Assembly (NCBI RefSeq): GCF_000317495.1
Contig: NC_019735.1
Coordinates: forward strand, 1 to 44,285
Origin: Crinalium epipsammum PCC 9333
GTDB lineage: Bacteria; Cyanobacteriota; Cyanobacteriia; Cyanobacteriales; PCC-9333
Direction of reading: 5' to 3'
DNA: 44,285 nucleotides
The notes under the pieces are model-generated. The model was not told the DNA's origin. It saw only the letters and a program-made list of their open reading frames with translations, and searched no databases. Each line of letters starts with the position of its first letter. Positions within the stretch are counted from its first letter, which is position 1. This document shows positions 1-7,431 of the stretch, in pieces. A program made the translations under genes and the position numbers.

Positions 1-74
1 TATAGGTCTGTATATATAACATATATAGTAAAATCACAACAGCTTTCATCTATATTGACCTATATCACTTATAT
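1..74 (+). promoter_or_regulatory. AT-rich leader with inverted repeat upstream of RHH-like gene
   Basis: This stretch is dominated by TATATA runs. TATAGGTC at 1-8 is matched by its inverse GACCTATA at 57-64. Inverted repeats directly before a small DNA-binding protein gene are the usual place for an autoregulatory operator. That role is inference; no clear Shine-Dalgarno sequence is seen before the ATG at 75. Confidence 0.35.
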
Positions 75-656
75 ATGACGAATACAGGGCAGAATAAAAA
101 GCTGGCTACCTTTAATTGTGATTCTGAGCTATGGGGTAAATTTCTCCACCGATGTCAAGAACAAGGTACAACAGCCACAGCCACGCTTACGCAATGTATT
201 TCCTTGTACCTTGAAGGATCGCTAGATAATTTTGATGGGATTATAGGTAAACGTAATATAGATGAGCAAATACAAAATTGCGTTGCATTGTATCTAGAAC
301 AACATTTACCTGCATATATAGATAACTATCTAACTAATGTTCAAAGTTTTGATTTAACCACAACTAAAACTAAAAAAAGTCCTAACAGTCATAAAACTAA
401 GTTACCTCAAGAACCATTATTTTGGACAATCAAAGCAAGAGCTAAACATTTAGGATTAACTGTAAGTGCTGATCAAGTTTTGCACGTTGAAATGTATGTC
501 AAGGATGATTATAAGGAACGGCATGGAAAGCTGCCTAAACGAGAACTGGTGAAGAAGACTCAAATGTTTGTTTGTCCTGATGTTGATGTTGATATTTTAG
601 ATAAAGCCATTAATAAAGTATTATCTCCCACAGCAACCAAAACTAATAAACCGTAA
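75..656 (+). CDS. RHH-like plasmid protein, function unknown
   Basis: 193 residues. The N-terminal 45 residues (a short beta-type stretch KLATFNCDSELW, then two amphipathic helices) look like a ribbon-helix-helix fold of the CopG/Arc type. Residues about 50-100 are helical, 100-115 are a Lys/Thr/Ser-rich linker, and the C-terminal half (LFWTIKARAKHLGLTVSADQ onward) is a second compact domain I do not recognise. It may bind DNA as a dimer. The gene sits just upstream of an HNH nuclease gene (48 nt gap), so the two may be co-transcribed. The RHH call is a fold guess from pattern, not a family hit. Confidence 0.5.
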   Translation: MTNTGQNKKLATFNCDSELWGKFLHRCQEQGTTATATLTQCISLYLEGSLDNFDGIIGKRNIDEQIQNCVALYLEQHLPAYIDNYLTNVQSFDLTTTKTKKSPNSHKTKLPQEPLFWTIKARAKHLGLTVSADQVLHVEMYVKDDYKERHGKLPKRELVKKTQMFVCPDVDVDILDKAINKVLSPTATKTNKP

Positions 657-704
657 TGGTAGATTAGCTTTTAATCCCATAGAAACTGGCACTAATCTAA
701 CTAA

Positions 705-968
705 ATGCCTTCTAACCCTCAACGTTATCCTGACAATTGGTATGAAATAGCTTTATCTATAAAAGAACAAGCCCAGTGGTGTTGTCGTAAATGCAATATG
801 CAATGTATTCGTCCTGGTGAAGACACTTCTGGTTTTAGCAAATCAGAACGCATGGCAAAGACTTTAACAGTACATCATGCTAATTACACCCCAGAAGATA
901 ACCGTACTGAGAATTTAATTCCCCTGTGTAGTGCTTGTCATCTAGGTTACCACACGCGAAAAAAGTCT
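705..968 (+). CDS. HNH endonuclease, exon 1 (interrupted by group II intron)
   Basis: The first 88 codons of an HNH nuclease. Zinc-ligand pairs CxxC (about residues 27-30) and CxxCH (about 76-80) flank the catalytic TVHHANY segment and the Asn of NRTENLIPLC, the classic HNH layout. Read straight through, the frame runs five intron-encoded codons past the serine codon at 966-968 and stops at 986. The intron begins at 969 exactly after a codon boundary. Joined to 4566-4634 the protein is 110 residues and ends with a QLSLF motif. HNH proteins cut DNA with a metal ion; the target is unknown. A straight-through annotation ending at 986 would give the wrong C-terminus. Confidence 0.85.
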
Positions 969-1597
969 GTGCGATTCGTTGGCTAGAAACCAATACCTGT
1001 AATGGTTTGGAGGATTAGCCGCAAGGGTAAGTAGGGAGAAATCCTGAAACGAACCTTGACAACTGAGTGAACCATGAGGGTGAAAATCCCTCCCCTGTAG
1101 ATGCCAGGTGAAAGCACACAGAACGTGGTGTAAAAAACTGCGTCCCCTACGGTAGCGATGCCATCAATCCGTAAAGCGGGGGTGAAAGCCCTTCTACACT
1201 CCTAGTCCAAGGTAGTGTGGGGCAAGCAAAGAGTCCATGAGTAAGGCATTACGCCTGAACCTACGACTGAACCATCGTGATTCGCACCCAGCAAAAAGGA
1301 CTGATTAGCTGGAGCCAAAAGGCAAAGGATAAGAGGTAGGCGACTCGACTTTCGACCTACAGCATCTCCAAATAACCCCGGTGGATAGTAGGACTTCTTC
1401 AAGATTCATAGTATGGTCACTCGGAACGAAATAACCCCTCGTATGCTCTCTCGGAGGTCGAAGACCGAGAGTAGGTAGCTAACCGGATGCTGCGAGGTGG
1501 TGGGATTGTATCAGAAGCAAACGCCTTGCTGTAATGGCTTGGATAGGCTGACAGATACACGGTGATAAGGATTGAATAGTCTCAAGTAGTAAGTAAA

Positions 1598-1806
1598 ATG
1601 TCTAAAACACTGAGCAATCAAGTGGTGGAATGGAACAAGGTGGACTGGCGCAAGCTAGAAATCCGTGTTTATAAGCTTCAAAAGAGAATATTCAGAGCCT
1701 CTAGTCGTGGTGATTTGAAGGCAGTTCGCAGACTCCAAAAGACTCTGATGAGGTCAACGTCTGGGAAGATGCTGTCGGTGCGTCGTGTGACACAAGATAA
1801 CCAGGG
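1598..1806 (+). CDS. ltrA: Group II intron RT/maturase, N-terminal exon
   Basis: Codons 1-69 plus two bases of codon 70 of the intron-encoded protein. The sequence has the familiar N-terminal RT0 region of cyanobacterial intron RTs: VEWNKVDW, a basic helix (KLQKRIFRASSRGDLKAVRR), then LQKTLMRS and VRRVTQDNQ. Read through, the frame hits an early stop at 1834. The inner intron starts at 1807. Joining GG (1805-1806) to T2756 yields TQDNQGKKTAGVDG, the standard motif leading into RT domain 1. The start is the ATG at 1598, shortly after the intron 5' ribozyme part. Confidence 0.88.
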
Positions 1807-2755
1807 GTGCGGCTCGTTTGCGGCTAATACATAACCCGCAGTAAGTACGTCAAGGCAGAACCTTGAAAATCTTATAACTGTTCCTTGGATGTAGGTGAAA
1901 GTCCTACCCTTCAAGGTTAGAAGTGACTCCCTATCTGTCCACGCCGAGGTTAATCACTAGAGCGAAGCTGGAAGCAGGGCGCAATCAGAGCCAAATCAGA
2001 TAGGCACACTGGCGCTAATGGGGGGATACTATGGTGAACTTAATGTGAAGCACCTGAAAAAGCGTCTTATATCTAAGCGAGAATCTGGTTAAATCTCGAC
2101 TTGACTACCTATAAACCCGCAGCACATCCCTGGAATAGCTGCATAACCTTGGGTTGGTAGTAGGCGAAGTGGTGACACCTAAAGTATCAATCAATCTAAG
2201 GAACGGAACGAGTAAAAACGTCTCTAACTTCTCAGGGTTGACAACCAGAGTGGAGGGAAATGATTAACCCCTTACCGGAAAGAGGCGGGTAGGATGGGGG
2301 CGGAAACTGCCCCCAGCAACCGAGAAATCTAGAAATGGATTAGACCATGCTTAGACAAACGGACTGCAATCAACTTGGATACAGGTAGATGATAACACTG
2401 GGATTGTTAGCAGCACGTATTGAAGCAGATGGGCAATCTCCCAAGCCCGGAAGAACGGCTAAGAAAGGACTAGACGGAACATAGACTGACAATCTAAGGA
2501 AAACGCACGTCATGCGAACAAGTTGAACGGACTGAAGCTGTAACTGTCCAGCTTAAAGGGGAATACAAAGCCTCCAAATGTTCGGAAGATTCAAGACGGT
2601 GATGAGGTGGAAGTCGATTCCTGAAAACGGTTTATGAAGGGGATTTTGGGTATAACCCAGTTACCCATAGGTTGCTAGGAGCCGGATGCGATGAAAGTCG
2701 CACGTCCGGTTCTGAAGGAGAGGTGCATCGCAGTAATGCGGACATCGACTCTAAC
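1807..2755 (+). mobile_element. Inner ORF-less group II intron nested in the RT gene
   Basis: A 949-bp intron with no reading frame of note. Its 5' end GTGCGGCTCGTT (1807-1818) resembles the outer intron's GTGCGATTCGTT. Domain V is at 2679-2712 (starts GAGCCGGATGCG, ends CGTCCGGTTC). Domain VI follows, with a likely branch-point A at 2748 and 3' end AAC at 2755, the same A-plus-seven spacing as the outer intron. A CCTGG at 2129-2133 could act as EBS1 for the exon end CCAGG (1802-1806). Lacking an RT, it must splice and move with help from another intron protein, possibly the very protein it interrupts. The ATG at 2691 lies inside domain V and is not a real start. Confidence 0.93.
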
Positions 2756-4445
2756 TAAGAAAACAGCCGGAGTAGACGGAGTTAAATCACTTTCGCCCGT
2801 CCAAAGGTTAGCACTGGTAAAAAAACTTGTGCTAAAGGGGAAGTCCAAACCTACTCGTAGGGTATGGATAGACAAACCAGGAACAGACGAAAAGCGTCCT
2901 CTTGGTATTCCCACGATGTACGACAGGGCGCTTCAGGCGTTAGTCAAATTGGCGCTTGAACCGGAGTGGGAAGCACGATTTGAACCCAACTCTTATGGCT
3001 TCCGACCAGGACGCTCATGCCATGATGCGGTCGATGCGATATTTAACGCAATTAGGTACAAAGCAAAATATGTGCTAGATGCCGATATTGCCAAATGTTT
3101 CGACAGAATCAATCACGGGGAACTTCTCAAAAAGCTAAACACATTCCCAACCCTAAAGCGCCAGATAGGAGCATGGCTTAAATCGGGAGTAATGGATGGT
3201 AAGCAATTGTTCCCCACATCTGAGGGTACGCCACAAGGCGGGGTCATTTCTCCGTTATTAGCGAACATTGCCCTTCACGGGATGGAAGAAAGGATAAAGC
3301 AGGTAGCAGAAACACTACCAGGGCGTAAGGCACATAATCACCAAGCCCTAAGCCTAATCCGCTACGCCGATGACTTTGTGATACTGCACGAAGATATAAC
3401 CGTTGTCAAAAGATGTTCTGAGATTATCTCCGAGTGGTTAAAAGGCATGGGATTAGAACTGAAACCAAGTAAAACACGCCTTGCCCACACATTATTAGAA
3501 CATGAAGGGAAAGACGCAGGGTTTAACTTTCTTGGCTTTAACGTCAAGCAGTACCCAGTAGGAAAATATAACACGGGACACTGCAAAGGAAAACCACTTG
3601 GATTCAAGACACTCATCAGACCCAGCAAAGAAAAGATAAAGATACACTATGACCGAATTGCAGAGATAATAGACCAGCATAAAGCAGCCCCACAAGCTGC
3701 GCTGATAGCCCATTTAAACCCAATCATTAGAGGGTGGGCTAACTATTATCGAGCAGTTGTTAGCAAAGAAACATACGCCGAGCTATCGACAAAAGTGTAC
3801 CAGAAGTTAAAAAGCTGGGCAAAACGCCGCCACTCGAATAAATCGGGAAAATGGGTAACTGAAAAATATTGGCAAACCATAGGTGGAGATAATTGGGTAT
3901 TCGCAACCAGGCAGGAAGGTGAAAACCCTCTGCGGTTACTAAAGCATAGCGCAACCGAAATAGTGCGTCATGTGAAGGTTAAAGGCGAAGCCAGTCCTTA
4001 CGATGGCAACCTAGTTTATTGGAGTACAAGAATGGGCAAAAACCCTGAAGTGCCATCTACGGTGGCAACCCTGTTGAAGAAACAGAAAGGGAAATGCGCC
4101 CACTGCAAACTGCATTTCACAGAACAATCGGTGATGGAAATTGACCATATCATTCCTAAGTCGAAAGGTGGAAAGAATGAGTACAAAAATTATCAATTAC
4201 TTCACCGACATTGCCACGATGAAAAGACTGCTAGCGATGGTAGTCTCGGTACAAAATCTGGCTGTAATAGTGCCAAGCCAAAATCCACTCCAAAAGGTAA
4301 GAAGAGTGATAAATCCTCAGAAATTGGGGTTTATCGTGATTCTAAATTTGCCCACCTTGATTTCAGTAAAATCTGGAAAAAGGGAATAAAAGGGGAAGTT
4401 ATGACACCGGAAGAACAAGAATATTTCCGAGTGCTATCAAATTAG
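2756..4445 (+). CDS. ltrA: Group II intron RT/maturase/HNH endonuclease, C-terminal exon
   Basis: The spliced protein is 632 residues (1598-1806 joined to 2756-4445). In spliced numbering, RT domains run from about residue 70 (KKTAGVDGV, RPLGIPTMYDRALQ, EPNSYGFRPGRSCHDA) to the catalytic YADD at 273-276. The maturase X domain with its conserved RGWANYY segment lies at about 340-420. The C-terminal HNH endonuclease has CxxC at 517-520, DH at 533-534 and HRHCH. This is a full, apparently intact mobility protein: it aids splicing, nicks target DNA and reverse-transcribes the intron. Expression requires prior removal of the inner intron, so it cannot be made from the unspliced transcript. Confidence 0.93.
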
Positions 4446-4565
4446 GAGTATTGGATGAGAGGTATCAATGAAAATGACCTTATTACTGAGGAGCCGTGTG
4501 AGGTGAAAGTCTCAAGCACGGTTCTGAAGACGAGCGGTTTTCGTGAGGGAATCGCTTAGTTTAAC

Positions 4566-4634
4566 AATATTACTCCTGGTCAGCTATCGTTGTTTGAATA
4601 CTCAGGAACCATGACCTACAATCTAATTAATTAG
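4566..4634 (+). CDS. HNH endonuclease, exon 2 carrying clamp-binding motif
   Basis: Joined to 705-968, this exon adds 22 residues beginning NITPGQLSLFEYSG and ends at the TAG at 4632-4634. The pentapeptide QLSLF matches the established bacterial beta-sliding-clamp consensus QL[SD]LF exactly. The intron therefore separates the nuclease core from the element likely to bring it to replication or repair sites. The in-frame join and the motif support each other as evidence for the splice site. Confidence 0.8.
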   Translation, partial: NITPGQLSLFEYSGTMTYNLIN

Positions 4635-4724
4635 AGTAGCTTTTTAAGTTCCCAAGGTCGCAGACGCTACCGCGCCTTCACTTGAATAGCAAGCGCCGCA
4701 GGCATTATCATCCATAGAAAAATT

Positions 4725-4799
4725 ATGGAAAGAAGCAAACCTAAAACTAAAATACAACCTCAACAAGCTGAATTATTTCGATGTCGCATATCTCCCTAG
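4725..4799 (+). CDS. Possible 24-codon peptide with QAELF motif
   Basis: A very short frame encoding a Lys-rich N-terminus followed by IQPQQAELFRCRISP. QAELF fits the relaxed clamp-binding pattern QxxLF, and IQPQQAELF is reminiscent of ITPGQLSLF in the HNH exon 91 bases upstream. No good ribosome site is visible. It could be a decayed tail of a second clamp-binding protein rather than a gene. Confidence 0.25.
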   Translation: MERSKPKTKIQPQQAELFRCRISP

Positions 4800-4817
4800 T
4801 TTTTACATAGTTAAGGA

Positions 4818-5294
4818 ATGGTGTCTTTTCAGCCAATTAGGGCATTAACTCAAGAATCACTTGCCAGACTTCAACAAAAAAACGAGAATGAATCTAATCT
4901 CTACCTAGGAAGAATTAATCTATATAGTTCAGATTTAATCCAGCTACTCTTTAATGAAACAGTAGATAGAGAAGCCACTTCTCTACGCCTTAAAAAAATT
5001 AGCTCGGACTACAAAGCCGGAACACGTGGAATAGGCAGCCGTTCTTTCGCCATCAAGTCAAAACTTATTACATCCGAGTTTATTACTGTTGATGAGCTTC
5101 TGATCGAACGAGGTATTGACTCTTGTAAATATAGTAGAGGTGGAATAATTATTCCCCCTGGGGCTTCTGGACGGATGGGTCTTTATATTAAATGTTTCAG
5201 TATAGATCTCAACGCCGATTCTCAAAAAAATCATAACCAGTTGATTTATAACCGAGTATCTGGTTTGCCAGGATTAAAAATAACCTTTGGGTAA
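4818..5294 (+). CDS. Hypothetical protein
   Basis: 158 residues, family not recognised. It is soluble and mixed alpha/beta: an N-terminal amphipathic helix (IRALTQESLARLQQKNE), a middle with DREATSLRLKK and a Gly-rich turn GTRGIGSRSF, and a C-terminal hydrophobic strand-rich part (GGIIIPPGASGRMGLYIK). The start is the ATG at 4818. Its last 16 codons overlap, on the other strand, the broken end of a truncated parA, so its C-terminus may have been created or altered by the same rearrangement. Confidence 0.55.
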   Translation: MVSFQPIRALTQESLARLQQKNENESNLYLGRINLYSSDLIQLLFNETVDREATSLRLKKISSDYKAGTRGIGSRSFAIKSKLITSEFITVDELLIERGIDSCKYSRGGIIIPPGASGRMGLYIKCFSIDLNADSQKNHNQLIYNRVSGLPGLKITFG

Positions 5295-5518
5295 ATTCCT
5301 TCTTCCAGTGCTACAGATTTTTTGAGGCACTCTAACAGGGTGGGTTGATTGGGTTGCAGTTCCACTCCCAAGTAGGTGGTTAAGTTGTGCTGTGGGTCTG
5401 CATCAACCATGAGAGTATAGTAGCCCAGACTAGCAATCTTGCGCCCAAAAAATAGTGAGACTGTGGTTTTGCCTTGACCTCCACTGAGGGAAGTGATTGC
5501 GACTGTTAACATAAACAT
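5246..5518 (-). pseudogene. parA: Truncated ParA ATPase (N-terminal fragment)
   Basis: A 90-residue fragment. It has the deviant Walker A box SGGQGKTT, the following helix, and VDADPQHNLTTYLG typical of ParA/Soj proteins, then stops soon after EEGIYP. A complete ParA has about 200-280 residues with Walker A' and B further on, and these are absent. The frame breaks near 5285, inside the region overlapping the hypothetical gene. The start may be Met3 (5512). It is distinct from the complete ParA at 43198-43800, so it is the relic of another partition system, cut by recombination at the island edge. Confidence 0.85.
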
Positions 5519-5534
5519 TTTAGCAATTGCTAAA
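5519..5534. promoter_or_regulatory. 16-bp palindrome upstream of parA fragment
   Basis: TTTAGCAATTGCTAAA is a perfect palindrome touching the parA start codon, with a further half-copy (TTTTAGCAA) at about 5542-5550. This position is typical for a partition operon operator or parS-like site. It is probably inherited from when parA was intact. Confidence 0.45.
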
Positions 5535-5574
5535 TCATTTATTTTAGCAAGTTATCTTTTAATAAAATGGCATG

Positions 5575-5770
5575 ACCGTGCCAAAACGGGAAAATCGTAC
5601 GCTAAGGCTGAAAGCCTTTACCCGTCTTGCTTGTAGAAACTATTATTCTGGCTTGGTGCAGAGTATAGCCTATACTCTGCATCTTGCTACTGGGGTGAAA
5701 TTAACGTAATTTCAGGGCTTGAGATTTGATACCGATTTCTTAACGTACAATTTTCCTTTTTTGGCACGGT
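5575..5770. mobile_element. MITE-like 196-bp element with 27-bp terminal inverted repeats
   Basis: The left end (5575-5601, starting ACCGTGCCAAAA) matches the reverse complement of the right end (5744-5770) at 24 of 27 positions. Inside are three further hairpins: AAGGCT-GAA-AGCCTT (5604-5618), a 10-bp stem GCAGAGTATA/TATACTCTGC (5658-5680) and an 8-bp stem TGAAATTA/TAATTTCA (5696-5714). It has no coding capacity, and I see no clear target duplication. It fits a miniature inverted-repeat transposable element or other structured repeat, between the broken parA and the cargo operon. Confidence 0.6.
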
Positions 5771-5895
5771 GACCCCAAATTAGCTTTTTGGTAATTTAGC
5801 AAACACGTATCCTGTTTTTTCCTTTCTTTGGAATACCGATTGCGAGGGCGAAAAGAGTTTTAAGGTAGAATGCTTAGTACAAAAGGAAACGTTGA
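5771..5895 (+). promoter_or_regulatory. Probable promoter region of the cargo forward operon
   Basis: An AT-rich stretch with a possible -10 box TAGAAT at 5866-5871. AAGGA at 5883-5887 is an ideal Shine-Dalgarno sequence eight bases before the GTG at 5896. No operator is evident. Confidence 0.35.
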
Positions 5896-6360
5896 GTGGT
5901 AATCTGTATGGAAAATAACCAAGTATTTCGGGTCAATACTCCTCAAGTTGTTTGTGAAACGATCGAGGGAGAAGTGGTTATTGTCCATCTAGAAAAAGGT
6001 TACTACTACAGCCTATTGAAAACTGGAGCAGACGTTTGGAGTAGAATTGAGCGTCGGATTGACTGTTACAGCCTAATTCAGGAAATGACGCAAGCATATG
6101 ACGGTAGTGCCAAGGAAATTGCTACCGCTATTGATGAGTTTTTAGAAAACTTGCAGCGTGAGGAACTCATTATCACTGATTCAACTATGGAATCTGTAAA
6201 TACAGATAACAACACTAAAGAAATTGCTGAAATAACTAACAAGCCATGCTTTGAGAAACCCATGTTGGAGAAGTTCACTGACATGGAAGATTTACTTCTG
6301 CTTGATCCGATTCATGAAGTCGATGTGGAAGCCGGATGGCCCAACGCGAAAACAGCCTAA
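5896..6360 (+). CDS. PqqD-like RRE protein with precursor-peptide-like tail
   Basis: 154 residues. Residues about 10-95 form a PqqD-type RiPP recognition element: strands FRVNTPQVVCE, GEVVIVHLEKGYYYSL, then GADVWSRIERR and a winged-helix part through FLENLQREELI. A Thr/Asn-rich linker follows. The last about 35 residues (KPMLEKFTDMEDLLLLDPIHEV and a GWP-containing end) look like a RiPP leader/core peptide with the KPxLxxF pattern. The GTG at 5896 has the best ribosome site; the ATG at 5908 is the alternative. It leads a five-gene operon, six bases before the next gene. PqqD domains bind substrate peptides for modification enzymes. The fused tail being a substrate is inference. Confidence 0.75.
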   Translation: MVICMENNQVFRVNTPQVVCETIEGEVVIVHLEKGYYYSLLKTGADVWSRIERRIDCYSLIQEMTQAYDGSAKEIATAIDEFLENLQREELIITDSTMESVNTDNNTKEIAEITNKPCFEKPMLEKFTDMEDLLLLDPIHEVDVEAGWPNAKTA

Positions 6361-6366
6361 GTCACG

Positions 6367-7431
6367 ATGAACGATCGCATTCCCCTTGTTAGCCGCTATA
6401 GATTAACCAAAAAGCAGGAACTATTGCTCCAAGCGGCACTTTTACAGGGAAAAGCCGCACTGAGCGCATGGGAGCAATGGCAGTCTTCGGTCGATATCGA
6501 AGTCTTAGACGCTGAGTCCCATGTACTACTGCCGCAACTTTACCGAAATTTATTGACTCATGGTGTCGAAGATCCTCAGATGGCAAGGCTTAAGGGTATC
6601 TATCGGCGCACTTGGTATGCCAATCAACTGCGGCTCAAACAACTAAAAATACTGTTATCCCATTTAAAGAACGCGGGAATCGAAGCGATTGTGCTTGGCG
6701 ATGCTGCCCTCGGCTCTTGCCAAGACGAAACTTATCGTCCGATTTCTAACTTTCATCTCCTGGTTCGCTCCGCTGAATTAGAGGGGGCAATTCAACAGTT
6801 AAGTTGTCTAAATTGGCAAGCCTCTAGTGCTTTAACACACCAATTGATCCACTTACAGGACGATCGGGAAAACTCGCTTTATTTACAGGGGCATCTTTTC
6901 TGGGCAATTCCTCAAGACTATATCGATGAGCAAGTTTGGAAGTATGCGATTCCCAGTGGTAACAACCAACCAAGCTGGATGCTTAGCCCGACCGATCAGC
7001 TTTTGGATGGGTGTGTCAGGACATTTTTTAAAGGTAGATCGCGTCAGATTTATGGAATAGCCGATGCGCTGATGCTGATTCGGAAGTCGGGTAACGATCT
7101 CGACTGGATGCGACTCATCACCCAAGCACAGCGATATCAAATGATTTTGCCAGTGCGGAATATGCTGATCCTGTTGCAGCAGGTGTTGCAGCTTTCGATT
7201 CCAAGTTGGGTGTTGCCTGCGCTCTACCAAATGCCGATCGCTCAGACGGAATGGCTGAACTATCAGGTGTTGGCTGGGGATAAGCGGTCTTTGGCTCGAT
7301 CAATACTCGCTCAAGGCATTCGCCCACTTAACCATTTAGAGACCAAACTGTTTCAGCTTAAACATCGCTCCTTTCCAGGCAAACAGATATTGAAAAATCT
7401 TTTAATACCAAAAAAATCAGCATTAGAATAA
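6367..7431 (+). CDS. NTP_transf_5-family protein with degenerate active site
   Basis: 354 residues, resembling the uncharacterised nucleotidyltransferase family PF14907. It follows the same plan as the protein at 14199-15473: an N-terminal helical part, the AGIEAIVLGDAAL strand-turn, then a strand followed by a helix-rich C-terminus. Where the second copy has KG (109-110) and the metal-binding DLD (128-130), this one has LG (110-111) and NFH (128-130). The catalytic residues seem lost, suggesting a binding or scaffolding role. The gene lies between the PqqD gene and an HprK-like kinase and ends with TAA directly against the GTG of the next gene, so translation is probably coupled. Confidence 0.65.
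   Translation: MNDRIPLVSRYRLTKKQELLLQAALLQGKAALSAWEQWQSSVDIEVLDAESHVLLPQLYRNLLTHGVEDPQMARLKGIYRRTWYANQLRLKQLKILLSHLKNAGIEAIVLGDAALGSCQDETYRPISNFHLLVRSAELEGAIQQLSCLNWQASSALTHQLIHLQDDRENSLYLQGHLFWAIPQDYIDEQVWKYAIPSGNNQPSWMLSPTDQLLDGCVRTFFKGRSRQIYGIADALMLIRKSGNDLDWMRLITQAQRYQMILPVRNMLILLQQVLQLSIPSWVLPALYQMPIAQTEWLNYQVLAGDKRSLARSILAQGIRPLNHLETKLFQLKHRSFPGKQILKNLLIPKKSALE

Larger units (their letters stand above)
969..4565 (+). mobile_element. Outer group II intron with split RT gene (twintron host)
   Basis: A 3597-bp group II intron. Its 5' end is GTGCG (969-973). Domain V is the 34-nt hairpin at 4491-4524 (starts GAGCCGTGTG, ends GCACGGTTC). Domain VI follows at about 4531-4558, with a likely branch-point A at 4558, seven bases before the 3' end AAC at 4565. 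A candidate EBS1, GGACTT at 1391-1396, pairs with the last six exon bases AAGTCT (963-968) with one G-U pair. Removing it fuses codon 88 of the HNH gene in frame to 4566. Its own reverse transcriptase gene (1598-4445) is interrupted by a second intron. The excess over a typical 2.5-kb element is largely explained by that 949-bp insert. Confidence 0.93.

Noticed and set aside
2691-2756. ATG at 2691 as the start of the RT gene
   Set aside because: It lies in domain V of the inner intron; the true upstream exon is at 1598-1806 and the splice rebuilds the conserved motif.
3362-4196. Reverse-strand frames within the RT gene
   Set aside because: All are antisense shadows of an intact reverse transcriptase.
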